From contig NZ_CP039456.1 in NCBI RefSeq assembly GCF_006974145.1, forward strand, positions 2,976,499 through 3,040,498: DNA of 64,000 nt, given 5' to 3'. The position numbers and the translations under genes were made by a program. Below the pieces are notes generated by a model, which saw nothing but the letters and a program-made list of their open reading frames with translations, did no database searches and had not been told where the DNA came from. Positions 9,151 to 17,558 of the stretch are shown here, piece by piece. How positions within the stretch are numbered: position 1 is the first letter of the stretch; every line of letters begins with the position of its first letter. Source of the stretch: Changchengzhania lutea (GTDB taxonomy: Bacteria > Bacteroidota > Bacteroidia > Flavobacteriales > Flavobacteriaceae).

Positions 9151-9975
9151 ATGCTAGTTTCAGTTATAGTGCCAACTTACAATCAAGCAGAATATATTAA
9201 TGATGCTTTGCAATCTGTTTTAAACCAATCTTTTAAAAACTGGGAGTGTATCATAGTTGATGATGGTTCAACTGACAATACAGCTGAAATCGTAAAAAAC
9301 TGGCTAAGTAAAGATAATCGATTTAAATACTTGTATATAGAAAACAACGGGGTAAGCCATGCTAGAAACAAAGGTATAGAACAGGCTAAAGGTTGTTTTA
9401 TACTACCTCTAGATGCCGATGATTGCTTAGGTATAAATTATATGGAAAAATGTTTAACAAAAATAAGGAATCCTTCTGTTAAAATAGTATATGGTAAAGC
9501 GTCGTTTTTTGGTGGAAAAGAGGGAGAACTACTTTTAAGACCACCATCATTAGAAAACTTATTGAAATTTAATTGTATACATTGTTCAGGGCTTTTTAGA
9601 AAAAAGGATTGGGAAATAAATAAAGGATATGATGAAAACATGACATTTGGTTTTGAAGATTGGGAGTTTTGGATCAATATGTTAAAAAAAGGAGGTCATG
9701 CATGTTTAGCAGAAGAATGTACATTACATTATAGAATTAAATCAGTATCAAGAAGTACAAAGATTGTTTCGGATAACGATAAGAACAAACAAATGAGGAA
9801 TTATATATTTAAAAAGCATATAAAATTATATGGATATGATTATGCTTATGAAGCCTATATAGACAAGTTGAATTTAGAAAAAAAGTTAATCAACATACAA
9901 TCTTCATTATCATTAAAAGGATTAATAAATATATTGGTTATAAAAATCAAAGCTTATTTTTTTGGCAATACTTAA
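9151..9975 (+). CDS. Glycosyltransferase family 2
   Basis: A 274-residue GT2 enzyme related to its upstream neighbour: VIVPTYNQAEYINDAL, VDDGSTDNTAEI, and the DxD-equivalent PLDADDCLG. The region FGFEDWEFWINMLKKG matches the ED motif holding the catalytic base in GT2 enzymes. It lies 4 nt after the previous GT2; the pair probably adds neighbouring sugars in one repeat unit. Confidence 0.9.
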   Translation: MLVSVIVPTYNQAEYINDALQSVLNQSFKNWECIIVDDGSTDNTAEIVKNWLSKDNRFKYLYIENNGVSHARNKGIEQAKGCFILPLDADDCLGINYMEKCLTKIRNPSVKIVYGKASFFGGKEGELLLRPPSLENLLKFNCIHCSGLFRKKDWEINKGYDENMTFGFEDWEFWINMLKKGGHACLAEECTLHYRIKSVSRSTKIVSDNDKNKQMRNYIFKKHIKLYGYDYAYEAYIDKLNLEKKLINIQSSLSLKGLINILVIKIKAYFFGNT

Positions 9976-9991
9976 ATACAAAACAAATAAA

Positions 9992-10786
9992 ATGACCAAG
10001 TTTGTAGCACTTTATAGTGCATTAAAAACCAAATCTTTTAAGCAGGTCGTTCTGTTTATTGTAAATAAATTATTTCCATATAAAGAAGAATCCATTAAAA
10101 TAAGTGAAATTTATTTAAGTCATTTCAAAAACAAATGTGGCATTGAAATAGGTGGTCCTAGTAATATATTTTCAATTAAAATCCCACTATATTCAGTCGT
10201 TAAAACATTAGATGGCTGTAATTTTAGTAATAAAACTATATGGGAAGGAAATATTATTGAAGGCGACAATTACATTTATTTTAAGAATAAATCTGGTAAG
10301 CAGTACATTTGTGAAGCCAATAATTTGAGCATGATAAAAAATGAAAAATATGATTTTTTAATTGCAAGTCATTGTTTAGAGCATTGTGCAAATACACTTA
10401 AAACTATTGAAGAATGGCTTCGAGTTGTTAAAAAAGGAGGGGCTATTTTACTTATTTTACCGGACAAGAAATATACTTTTGATAATAAACGCCCTATAAC
10501 AACTTTTAAGCATTTAACTGAAGATTACAACAATAATATTGATGAAACAGATTTAAGTCATTTAACAGGGGTTTTGGAATTACACGATTTAAATTTAGAT
10601 AAAGCAGCGGGAACAAAAGAGGCGTTTAAAAAAAGATCTTTAGATAATTTTAATAATAGGTGTTTACATCATCATGTTTTTGATTTTAAATTACTTGAAG
10701 ATGTTTTTACTTATTTTAATATTAAAATCTTAGATTTAACTTTCAAAAAACCACATCATCAAATAATCCTAGGTGTAAAACAATGA
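9992..10786 (+). CDS. SAM-dependent methyltransferase-like protein
   Basis: The core resembles class I methyltransferases: CGIEIGGPS (about 44-52) as a degenerate glycine motif, then DFLIASHCLEHCANTLKTI and VVKKGGAILLILPDK. I chose ATG 9992 over a TTG 10 codons upstream, because the upstream stretch overlaps the previous gene and adds no conserved sequence. The glycine loop is unusual (IGGPS rather than GCGxG), so activity is likely but not certain. The gene overlaps the next by 4 nt. Confidence 0.75.
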   Translation: MTKFVALYSALKTKSFKQVVLFIVNKLFPYKEESIKISEIYLSHFKNKCGIEIGGPSNIFSIKIPLYSVVKTLDGCNFSNKTIWEGNIIEGDNYIYFKNKSGKQYICEANNLSMIKNEKYDFLIASHCLEHCANTLKTIEEWLRVVKKGGAILLILPDKKYTFDNKRPITTFKHLTEDYNNNIDETDLSHLTGVLELHDLNLDKAAGTKEAFKKRSLDNFNNRCLHHHVFDFKLLEDVFTYFNIKILDLTFKKPHHQIILGVKQ

Positions 10787-11637
10787 TTTCAATTGTTATC
10801 TGTTCTCGACAAAAAGATATTGATCAAAAATTAAAGGACAATATTAAGGCTTCTGTTGGGTGTGATTTTGAGTTAATCGTTATTAATAATTCAAATAGCA
10901 CTTACTCAATTTTTCAAGCCTATAATATTGGGTTGAAAAAAAGTAAAGGTGCGTATGTTTGTTTTTTACATGATGATATTTCTATACATACTTTGGGCTG
11001 GGGAACTATTATAAATAAGATTTTTAACAATAATAACGATATCGGCTTATTGGGAGTTGCTGGTGCAACTGCAAAGTCTAAAATGCCATCAGCATGGTGG
11101 CGTTGCCCTGAAAGCCACAAACGAATTAAAATCACTCAGCATTCAAAACATACATCCGTTGAAGATTATAATAGCGGGTTTGTGGATAGTTTGTTAGAAC
11201 AAGTTGTGGTTATTGATGGTGTTTTTATGGTATTGCGAAAAGATGCTCGCATTAGTTTTAGAAATGATATTGCGGGCTTTCATAATTACGATTTAAATAT
11301 TTCTTTTGAATATGTTAAACATAAATACAAAATTTTTGTAACTAATGAAATTAGTGTTGAGCATTTTTCGGCAGGTTCTTTAAATAAAGACTGGATTGAA
11401 TCAACGTATAGAATCCATAAACTTTATGCCGATGTTTTACCTTTATCCATACAGAATGAAGGTCTGGGTAAACATCTGGAAATAAATAACTCTAAAAGGT
11501 TCATAAAGGATTGTTTTAAATATAATTTAAATGAAATAGCTTTTTCAACTTGGACCAAACTGTTTTTAATTAATCCTGTATCAAAGTATCATATTAAGTT
11601 TTGGACTATTTTAATAAAAAAATTTTCATGGATGTAA
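10783..11637 (+). CDS. GT2-like glycosyltransferase (short, divergent)
   Basis: A GT-A type protein of 284 residues that begins ISIVICSRQKDID. It has a shortened donor region (ELIVINNSNSTYSIFQAYNIG) and a clear DxD-like metal site FLHDDISIH (about 64-72). This layout is that of small GT2 relatives annotated only as glycosyltransferase family proteins. It starts within the stop codon of the methyltransferase-like gene, so the two are probably translationally coupled. Confidence 0.78.
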   Translation: MISIVICSRQKDIDQKLKDNIKASVGCDFELIVINNSNSTYSIFQAYNIGLKKSKGAYVCFLHDDISIHTLGWGTIINKIFNNNNDIGLLGVAGATAKSKMPSAWWRCPESHKRIKITQHSKHTSVEDYNSGFVDSLLEQVVVIDGVFMVLRKDARISFRNDIAGFHNYDLNISFEYVKHKYKIFVTNEISVEHFSAGSLNKDWIESTYRIHKLYADVLPLSIQNEGLGKHLEINNSKRFIKDCFKYNLNEIAFSTWTKLFLINPVSKYHIKFWTILIKKFSWM

Positions 11638-12461
11638 GTATTATTTTTGTTAATTACAATACATCTCAGCTCACACAAAATGCTATAGAATCTGTCTATA
11701 AGAAGACTAAAAACATTGAATTTGAAATTATTGTGGTAGATAATAATTCAGTAGATAATTCAGTGTCCGAAATCAAAGCCATATTTCCTAAAGTCGTGAT
11801 TATTGAAAATAAAGAAAATATAGGTTTTGGTAGGGCGAATAATAAAGGTATAAAAGTAGCTAAGGGCAACTATTTATTTTTATTAAATACAGATACGTAT
11901 TTAATAAATAATGCAGTAAATATTTTGTTTGATTTTATGGTAAAAGAAGCAAGCCATGATATTGGAGTATGTGGTGCAATGCTGTATAAAGAAGACTTAA
12001 CAGCAAATGTTTATGCTGGAAATTTTCCTAGGTTTGAATTGTTTTTAAAAGGTTCTTTTTGGAGATATTTTTATTTAAATTCTAATTTTGACAATAAAAT
12101 GAGAAAACAACTCCCTGAAATACCTAGTACATTGTTAGAAGTCGATTATGTTTCAGGGGCAGGTTTTTTTGTAAAAAGGAACGTAATAGATGAAGTTGGG
12201 TTTTTTGATCCACGATTTTTTATGTATAGCGAAGATGTTGAACTTTCATATAGAATAAACCATATCGCAAAAAAAAAGTGTGTAATTGTTCCAGATGCAA
12301 AAATAGTGCATATAAGTCAGGGTTCTAGTAACCTAAAAAGTAACGGCAAAAAATTTCAAAAGCAAATTATAAATAGTAGAGGTGTTTTTTATAGAATAAC
12401 TAAAGGTAGGCTGGCAGAATGGATTTATATAATAACAAGTTATAAAAGGTTGTATTTTTAA
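11628..12461 (+). CDS. Glycosyltransferase family 2, WbbL/rhamnosyltransferase-like
   Basis: The sequence DVSIIFVNYNTSQLTQNAI, VVDNNSVDNS, NIGFGRANNKG and LLNTDTYL follows the pattern of WbbL-type GT2 enzymes that add deoxyhexoses. FFMYSEDVELSYR is the ED catalytic-base region. I take ATG 11628 as start: the frame is open 9 codons further to a TTG, but that stretch lies in the upstream gene and precedes the conserved first strand. It overlaps the upstream gene by 10 nt and wecB by 1 nt. Confidence 0.88.
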   Translation: MDVSIIFVNYNTSQLTQNAIESVYKKTKNIEFEIIVVDNNSVDNSVSEIKAIFPKVVIIENKENIGFGRANNKGIKVAKGNYLFLLNTDTYLINNAVNILFDFMVKEASHDIGVCGAMLYKEDLTANVYAGNFPRFELFLKGSFWRYFYLNSNFDNKMRKQLPEIPSTLLEVDYVSGAGFFVKRNVIDEVGFFDPRFFMYSEDVELSYRINHIAKKKCVIVPDAKIVHISQGSSNLKSNGKKFQKQIINSRGVFYRITKGRLAEWIYIITSYKRLYF

Positions 12462-13576
12462 TGAAACTACTTATCTGTTTTGGCACGCGACCAGAAGCTA
12501 TAAAAATGGCACCTATTTGTTTAGTGCTCAAAAAAGAGAACATACCATTTAAATTATGTGTAACTGCCCAGCATAGAGAAATGCTTGATCAGGTTCTAGG
12601 TTTTTTCGATTTAGCACCAGATTATGATCTTAACATTATGCAACCTAACCAAAGTTTGAATATGTTAAGTTCAAGAATATTATCTGAAATGGATAACATA
12701 TTTGAAAAAGAAAGTTTTGATTTGGTTTTGGTTCATGGCGATACTACAACATCATCTTTAGTTGCCTTGGCTGCCTTTCATAGAAATTGTAAGGTCGCTC
12801 ACGTAGAAGCTGGTTTAAGAACTTACAATAAACATTCCCCCTTTCCAGAAGAACTTAACAGGCAACTCACTGGGAGAATAGCTGATTTTCATTTTTCGCC
12901 AACAAAAACATCAAAGCAAAATCTTTTAAATGAGAATGTTCAAGAATCAAAAATTTTAATTACAGGAAATACCGTCATTGATGCATTGTTTATCACATTA
13001 AATAGAATTGATAATGGATATACGAATGCTTCAATAGAAAATTTAAAAAAGAGAATAGATTGTAGCAAAAAAAATATTTTAGTCACTGGACATAGAAGGG
13101 AAAGTTTTGGAATTGGATTTGAAAATTTATGCAACGCAATTTTAAAATTATCTCAAAATAAAGACATTGAAATTGTGTACCCAGTTCACCTAAACCCTAA
13201 AGTACAAAAAACAGTATATCACAGATTGTCTGGAATAAAAAATATTCATTTAATAGCACCTTTAGATTATCCCTCGTTTATTTGGTTGATGAGTAAATCC
13301 AATTTAATAATATCAGATTCAGGAGGTATTCAAGAAGAGGCTCCTTTGTTAAATATTCCAGTGTTGGTAACTAGAGAGACCACCGAACGTAATGAAGGAA
13401 TAAAATCGGGATGTTCAATTTTGGTTGGGACAAATACAACCAGAATTATTGAAGAGGCAAATAGAATATTGAATGCTGGGAATATAAAATATAAAATGAG
13501 TAATCCCTATGGGGATGGATTTGGGGCAGTAAAAATCGTGGATTTTATTCAAAATAATATTTTTGAAGATGCCTAA
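12461..13576 (+). CDS. wecB: UDP-N-acetylglucosamine 2-epimerase, non-hydrolysing
   Basis: This cytosolic enzyme interconverts UDP-GlcNAc and UDP-ManNAc. The 371 residues start with the family hallmark CFGTRPEAIKMAP, followed by TAQHREMLDQV, VHGDTTTS, HVEAGLRTYNKHSPFPEE, TGHRRESFG and SDSGGIQEEAP. Length is normal for WecB. It is distinct from the NeuC-type hydrolysing epimerase at 17555. No UDP-ManNAc dehydrogenase (wecC) is seen, so ManNAc itself, not ManNAcA, is the expected product in this locus unless wecC is elsewhere. Confidence 0.96.
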   Translation: MKLLICFGTRPEAIKMAPICLVLKKENIPFKLCVTAQHREMLDQVLGFFDLAPDYDLNIMQPNQSLNMLSSRILSEMDNIFEKESFDLVLVHGDTTTSSLVALAAFHRNCKVAHVEAGLRTYNKHSPFPEELNRQLTGRIADFHFSPTKTSKQNLLNENVQESKILITGNTVIDALFITLNRIDNGYTNASIENLKKRIDCSKKNILVTGHRRESFGIGFENLCNAILKLSQNKDIEIVYPVHLNPKVQKTVYHRLSGIKNIHLIAPLDYPSFIWLMSKSNLIISDSGGIQEEAPLLNIPVLVTRETTERNEGIKSGCSILVGTNTTRIIEEANRILNAGNIKYKMSNPYGDGFGAVKIVDFIQNNIFEDA

Positions 13577-14813
13577 ACATATTGTAATTGTTGTAGATTC
13601 TATTGATATTGATGATAGTAGCGGCTCTAAAGCTAATGTGGCTTTAATTAAGAGCTTAATTAAGTTGGGATATAAAGTTTCAGTTTACCATTATACCAGA
13701 AAACAGATTGAAATTGAAAAAGCTACTTGTCAGGTTATTAAAGAAAAGAACAATAATTTGCTGTATGTTTTAAGTCGTCTACAAAGAGTTTTTCAAAGAA
13801 CATTTAAAATAAATTTAGCTAAATATTTAGAGCCATTATTTGGATTTTCTTTTACGTTTTTTAATGATGTAAACAGTATTAAAGCTGAGCTGGAGAAGAT
13901 TGATATTTCAAAAGTAAATTTAATATTAACGCTAAGTAAAGCGGCAAGTTTTAGACCGCATTATGCTGTAAATAAATCACCAAAATTCCATGATAAATGG
14001 ATGGCATATATACATGATCCTTATCCATTTAGTTGTTACCCAAAGCCATATGATTGGAAAGAACCTGGATCTAAAATAAAAGAACAATTTTTTTTAGATA
14101 TTTCCAGTAATGCTAAATATTCTGCTTTTCCAAGTTTATTGCTTAAAGAATTTATGGGAGAGACTTTCAAGAATTTTAAAAAAACAGGAATTATTATTCC
14201 ACATCAAATTATTGATATTGATTTGAAAGGACATAAGGCGCAAAGTTATTTTGACAGCAATAAATTTAATGTTTTACATGCTGGTAGTTTACTTAAACAG
14301 CGTAATCCCGAAGGTTTGATTAAAGGATTTCAATTGTTTTTAGATAAAAATATAAAAGCTAAGGAGCACACAAAATTAATACTGTTAGGAAGTGCAGATT
14401 ATCATAAAAAAATGATAGAAAACTACTCTAAAAAATTACCGCAACTACATATTGATTTATCTCATATTTCATTTAAAGACGTTTATTGGCTCCAAAACCA
14501 TGTTTCAGTAAATGTTATATTAGAAGCAGATTCGGAGATTAGCCCGTTTTTACCAGGTAAATTTCCACATTGTGTATCTGCAAACAAGCCCATTTTTCAT
14601 TTAGGGCCAAAAAACAGTGAAACTTTTCGATTACTAGGAGGAAACTACTTGCACCATTCATCCATTGATGATGTTAATAACATAGCATATTGTATAGGGC
14701 AATTATATAATTTATGGTTGAAAAATGGAGATAAATTAGAATTAAATAGGCAAGACTTAGAATATTATATTTCAGCAGACTATTTAGAAAAAGTACTCTT
14801 AAAAGTAATTTAA
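13569..14813 (+). CDS. Glycosyltransferase, GT-B fold (GT4-like, divergent)
   Basis: The N-terminal half begins KHIVIVVDSIDIDDSSGSK and contains YIHDPYPFSCYPKPYDW. The C-terminal half has FNVLHAGSLLKQRNPEGLI and LILLGSADYHKKM, as in GT4 enzymes, then a weaker donor segment (ISPFLPGKFPHCVSANKPIF). I chose ATG 13569, two codons after a TTG; it overlaps wecB by 8 nt. The canonical Ex7E motif is not obvious, so family placement is less secure than for the other GT4 genes. Confidence 0.75.
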   Translation: MPKHIVIVVDSIDIDDSSGSKANVALIKSLIKLGYKVSVYHYTRKQIEIEKATCQVIKEKNNNLLYVLSRLQRVFQRTFKINLAKYLEPLFGFSFTFFNDVNSIKAELEKIDISKVNLILTLSKAASFRPHYAVNKSPKFHDKWMAYIHDPYPFSCYPKPYDWKEPGSKIKEQFFLDISSNAKYSAFPSLLLKEFMGETFKNFKKTGIIIPHQIIDIDLKGHKAQSYFDSNKFNVLHAGSLLKQRNPEGLIKGFQLFLDKNIKAKEHTKLILLGSADYHKKMIENYSKKLPQLHIDLSHISFKDVYWLQNHVSVNVILEADSEISPFLPGKFPHCVSANKPIFHLGPKNSETFRLLGGNYLHHSSIDDVNNIAYCIGQLYNLWLKNGDKLELNRQDLEYYISADYLEKVLLKVI

Positions 14814-14816
14814 TTC

Positions 14817-15728
14817 ATGAAAAAATTCTCTATAATTATTACTACAAAGGATAGAATTAAAGACTTGTCTTTAACCCTAAATAAAATAAAACACTTATTT
14901 GATAGGGTGGATGTGGAGTGTATTATTTGTGATGATGGATCAAACGATGGCACGTCTAAATATATTAATGAGCACTGGCCAAATATTTTATTAATACAGC
15001 ATCAAAAATCTATTGGATTAATAGCATGTAGAAATAAGTTGCTAAATTTAACTAAAGCAAAATATGCTATAACCTTAGATGATGATGCACATTTTATTAT
15101 TGAAAATCCTTTAGGAATAATAGAATCTTATTTTAATAGCAATTTACGGTGTGGTGCATTGGCATTTAGATTATATTGGGGTAAGCTACCACCAAAAAGT
15201 ACTGATTCTAATGATATTTCAGAACGCGTTAGAAGTTTTGTAGGTTGTGGTCATGTGTGGAATATGGTAGCTTGGAAATCCATTCCTAATTATCCCGAAT
15301 GGTTTGTGTTTTATGGAGAGGAAGAATTTGCATCATACCAGTTGTTTAAAAATAATTGGGAAATACATTACCTTCCTGCGGTTTTGGTTAACCATCGCGT
15401 GAATATAAAAGAACGTAAAAAGAATAAGGATTATAGAATACGTTTAAGACGATCTTTAAGGTCTGGCTGGTATCTTTATTTTTTATTCTATCCATATAAT
15501 ACCATTCCAAGACGATTTTTTTACACCTTATGGATTCAAATAAAAACTAAAGTGTTTAAAGGGGACTTCAAAGCCTTAATGGCAATTTTACAAGCATTGG
15601 CAGATGTAGTGATTAACTTCCCGCGCTTAAATAAAAATGCCAATAGATTATCAAAAAAAGAGTTTACTGAGTATTTAAAACTTGAAGAAACAAAGTTATA
15701 TTGGACTCCAAAAGATGAACTCGTTTAA
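14817..15728 (+). CDS. Glycosyltransferase family 2
   Basis: A 303-residue GT2 protein: FSIIITTKDRIKDLSLTL, ICDDGSNDGTSKY, the metal site ITLDDDAHF (about 81-89) and a late VFYGEEEFASYQL motif. Its last codons and stop (…Glu-Leu-Val-TAA) are supplied by the 160-bp inverted-repeat element that starts at 15717. Without the element, and with one copy of the flanking GAT, the frame would end …Asp-Leu-TAA. The insertion therefore only altered the last residues and should not harm function. Confidence 0.88.
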   Translation: MKKFSIIITTKDRIKDLSLTLNKIKHLFDRVDVECIICDDGSNDGTSKYINEHWPNILLIQHQKSIGLIACRNKLLNLTKAKYAITLDDDAHFIIENPLGIIESYFNSNLRCGALAFRLYWGKLPPKSTDSNDISERVRSFVGCGHVWNMVAWKSIPNYPEWFVFYGEEEFASYQLFKNNWEIHYLPAVLVNHRVNIKERKKNKDYRIRLRRSLRSGWYLYFLFYPYNTIPRRFFYTLWIQIKTKVFKGDFKALMAILQALADVVINFPRLNKNANRLSKKEFTEYLKLEETKLYWTPKDELV

Positions 15729-15876
15729 ACTTTTTGTTTTTAACCGAAAATGAGTTAAAATTTGTTTAGATAAGGCACTTTTTGCAAGGCATTACAGCGT
15801 TACGCATAAGAAAAGTAACGAAATATGGGCAAATTTCAGCCATTTTTTAGGAAATAGAAAAAGTTTAAACGAGTTC
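15717..15876. mobile_element. 160-bp MITE-like element with 19-bp inverted repeats (copy 1)
   Basis: The 19-bp arms GAACTCGTTTAAACTTTTT (15717-15735) and its exact reverse complement (15858-15876) bound a 122-bp interior without a plausible ORF. The element is flanked by the direct repeat GAT (15714-15716 and 15877-15879), consistent with a 3-bp target duplication. The interior, reverse-complemented, matches copy 3 (53725-53885) closely by eye, and copy 2 (35494-35653) more weakly. It begins inside the end of a GT2 gene and ends 30 nt before a methyltransferase start. There is no transposase, so it would move in trans or act as a structured RNA. Confidence 0.8.
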
Positions 15877-15906
15877 GATTTATAAATTTATGGGCACTAA
15901 GTAAAA

Positions 15907-16557
15907 TTGAATATAGATATCAATACATATAAGAATAGAGGTGGTTTTGCAAAAGCCATGTTGGATAAATATATCCCGCACGCACCAAATAAAACTGTTA
16001 GTGATATTGGTGCTGGATTTGGGCACATGCGTAAAGACATTGAAAACGTAAACGCTAAGTGGCAACCTTTCGATTTCATTAAAAAAATGGATGAAACCAT
16101 TATCTGGAATTTAAATAATCCTGCACCAACAACGGCTGATAAAGCAGGAATAGTTATACTTTTAGAAGTTTTAGAGCATCTTGATAATCCGCTTTTAGGC
16201 ATACAAAATATTTCAAATCATATAGAAAAAGGGGGCGTTTTAATTTTGAGTACCCCAAATCCGCAGTCTAGTAAAAATACATTAAGTTTGTTTTTAAGAG
16301 GGTCGCTTTACGCGTTTCAAAAAAAGCACATTAAAGAAAATCATGTTTTCACGCCATGGAAACATGTAGTTTGCGAATTTTTAAATCGAAGTGGTTTTGA
16401 GATTTTAGAATATGCTATTGTAGATATGCAATATAAAGATAAAAAAAGTACCTCTTTAAAAGATTGGTTTAAGTCTAAAATAGAAGCATACATAGAATAT
16501 AGAAATCCATTTGCAAAAGGGATGAGTTACGGTATAGTAGCAAGAAAGATAAAATAA
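15907..16557 (+). CDS. Class I SAM-dependent methyltransferase
   Basis: The core shows SAM motif I as VSDIGAGFGHMRKD (about 34-47), then IVILLEVLEHLDNPLLGI and IEKGGVLILSTPNPQ. These are typical of Methyltransf_23/11 enzymes, and residues between motifs suggest a small-molecule or sugar acceptor. The start appears to be TTG 15907; a stop codon lies three codons upstream in frame and the first in-frame ATG (15961) would remove the N-terminal strand. It overlaps neuB by 1 nt and lies just after the inserted 160-bp element. Confidence 0.82.
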   Translation: MNIDINTYKNRGGFAKAMLDKYIPHAPNKTVSDIGAGFGHMRKDIENVNAKWQPFDFIKKMDETIIWNLNNPAPTTADKAGIVILLEVLEHLDNPLLGIQNISNHIEKGGVLILSTPNPQSSKNTLSLFLRGSLYAFQKKHIKENHVFTPWKHVVCEFLNRSGFEILEYAIVDMQYKDKKSTSLKDWFKSKIEAYIEYRNPFAKGMSYGIVARKIK

Positions 16558-17558
16558 TGAGCATTAAACTAATAGCTGAAATTGCACAAGCACATGATGG
16601 AAGTATTGCTACTGCCCATAGTTATATTGATGCGCTCGCAACGACAGGTATTGATGTTATTAAATTCCAAACTCATATAGCCGAGGCTGAGAGCAGTATT
16701 TATGAACCTTTTAGAGTGAAATTCTCAAAACAAGATAAAACCCGTTTTGATTATTGGAAACGCATGGAGTTTACACTAGAGCAATGGATAGATTTAAAAC
16801 GACATTGTAATGATATGGGTTTAGAGTTTATGAGTTCTCCTTTTAGTAATATGGCGGTAGATTTGTTGGAGCAAGTAGGGGTGAAAACATATAAAATAGG
16901 CTCTGGAGAAGTGAATAATTTTTTGTTATTAGAAAAAATAGCTCAAACGGGTAAACCTATTATATTATCTTCAGGGATGAGCTCTTTTCAAGAATTGGAT
17001 AAAACGGTAGCATTCCTAAAATCTAAACAAGTAGCGTTTTCAATAATGCAATGTACCACATCATACCCTACAAAACCAGAGCAATATGGTATAAATGTCA
17101 TTCAAGAACTAAAATCAAGATATCATGTTCCGGTTGGATTTTCAGATCATTCTTCAAAAATTGAAACGGCTATCGCTGCTGTAGCTTTAGGTGCTGAGAT
17201 TTTGGAGTTTCATGCCGTTTTTAGTAGCAATGATTTCGGGCCAGATGTTACGTCATCACTTACTATTGAAGATGTTAAAACGCTTTCAGAGGCTGTTCGG
17301 AACATCGAAAAAGCCCAAATGCATCCAGTTGATAAATCCGATAATTCAAAATTTAGCGAACTTAAATCTATTTTTGAAAAATCTTTAGCCATAAACAAAG
17401 ACTTACAATCTGGACAGATTATCAAGTTTTCTGATTTAGAAGCAAAGAAACCAGCCAATAAGGGAATTCCTGCATCTAATTTCGAAGCTATTATTGGAAA
17501 ACAGATAATAAGAAATATGAAAAAGTGGGATTTTTTAACCATACACGATATCAAATGA
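16557..17558 (+). CDS. neuB: N-acetylneuraminate synthase family protein (NeuB-like nonulosonic acid synthase)
   Basis: Enzymes of this family condense phosphoenolpyruvate with ManNAc or a related 6-carbon sugar to give a 9-carbon nonulosonic acid. The TIM-barrel region has GIDVIKFQTH (about 31-40), YKIGSGE (about 112) and MQCTTSYPT (about 164). The two metal-binding histidines expected from NeuB structures are seen in GFSDHS (His198) and LEFHAVF (His219). A C-terminal SAF/antifreeze-like domain (about 275-333) closes the active site in homologues. The segment LEFHAVFSSNDFGPD differs from the more usual EKHFT form, so the exact substrate (ManNAc, or a legionaminic or pseudaminic precursor) is open. 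Confidence 0.9.
   Translation: MSIKLIAEIAQAHDGSIATAHSYIDALATTGIDVIKFQTHIAEAESSIYEPFRVKFSKQDKTRFDYWKRMEFTLEQWIDLKRHCNDMGLEFMSSPFSNMAVDLLEQVGVKTYKIGSGEVNNFLLLEKIAQTGKPIILSSGMSSFQELDKTVAFLKSKQVAFSIMQCTTSYPTKPEQYGINVIQELKSRYHVPVGFSDHSSKIETAIAAVALGAEILEFHAVFSSNDFGPDVTSSLTIEDVKTLSEAVRNIEKAQMHPVDKSDNSKFSELKSIFEKSLAINKDLQSGQIIKFSDLEAKKPANKGIPASNFEAIIGKQIIRNMKKWDFLTIHDIK

Noticed and set aside
15717-15876. Simple rho-independent terminator after the GT2 gene
   Set aside because: The arms are separated by 122 bp and flanked by a 3-bp direct repeat, and the unit recurs elsewhere at full length; a simple terminator does not explain this.
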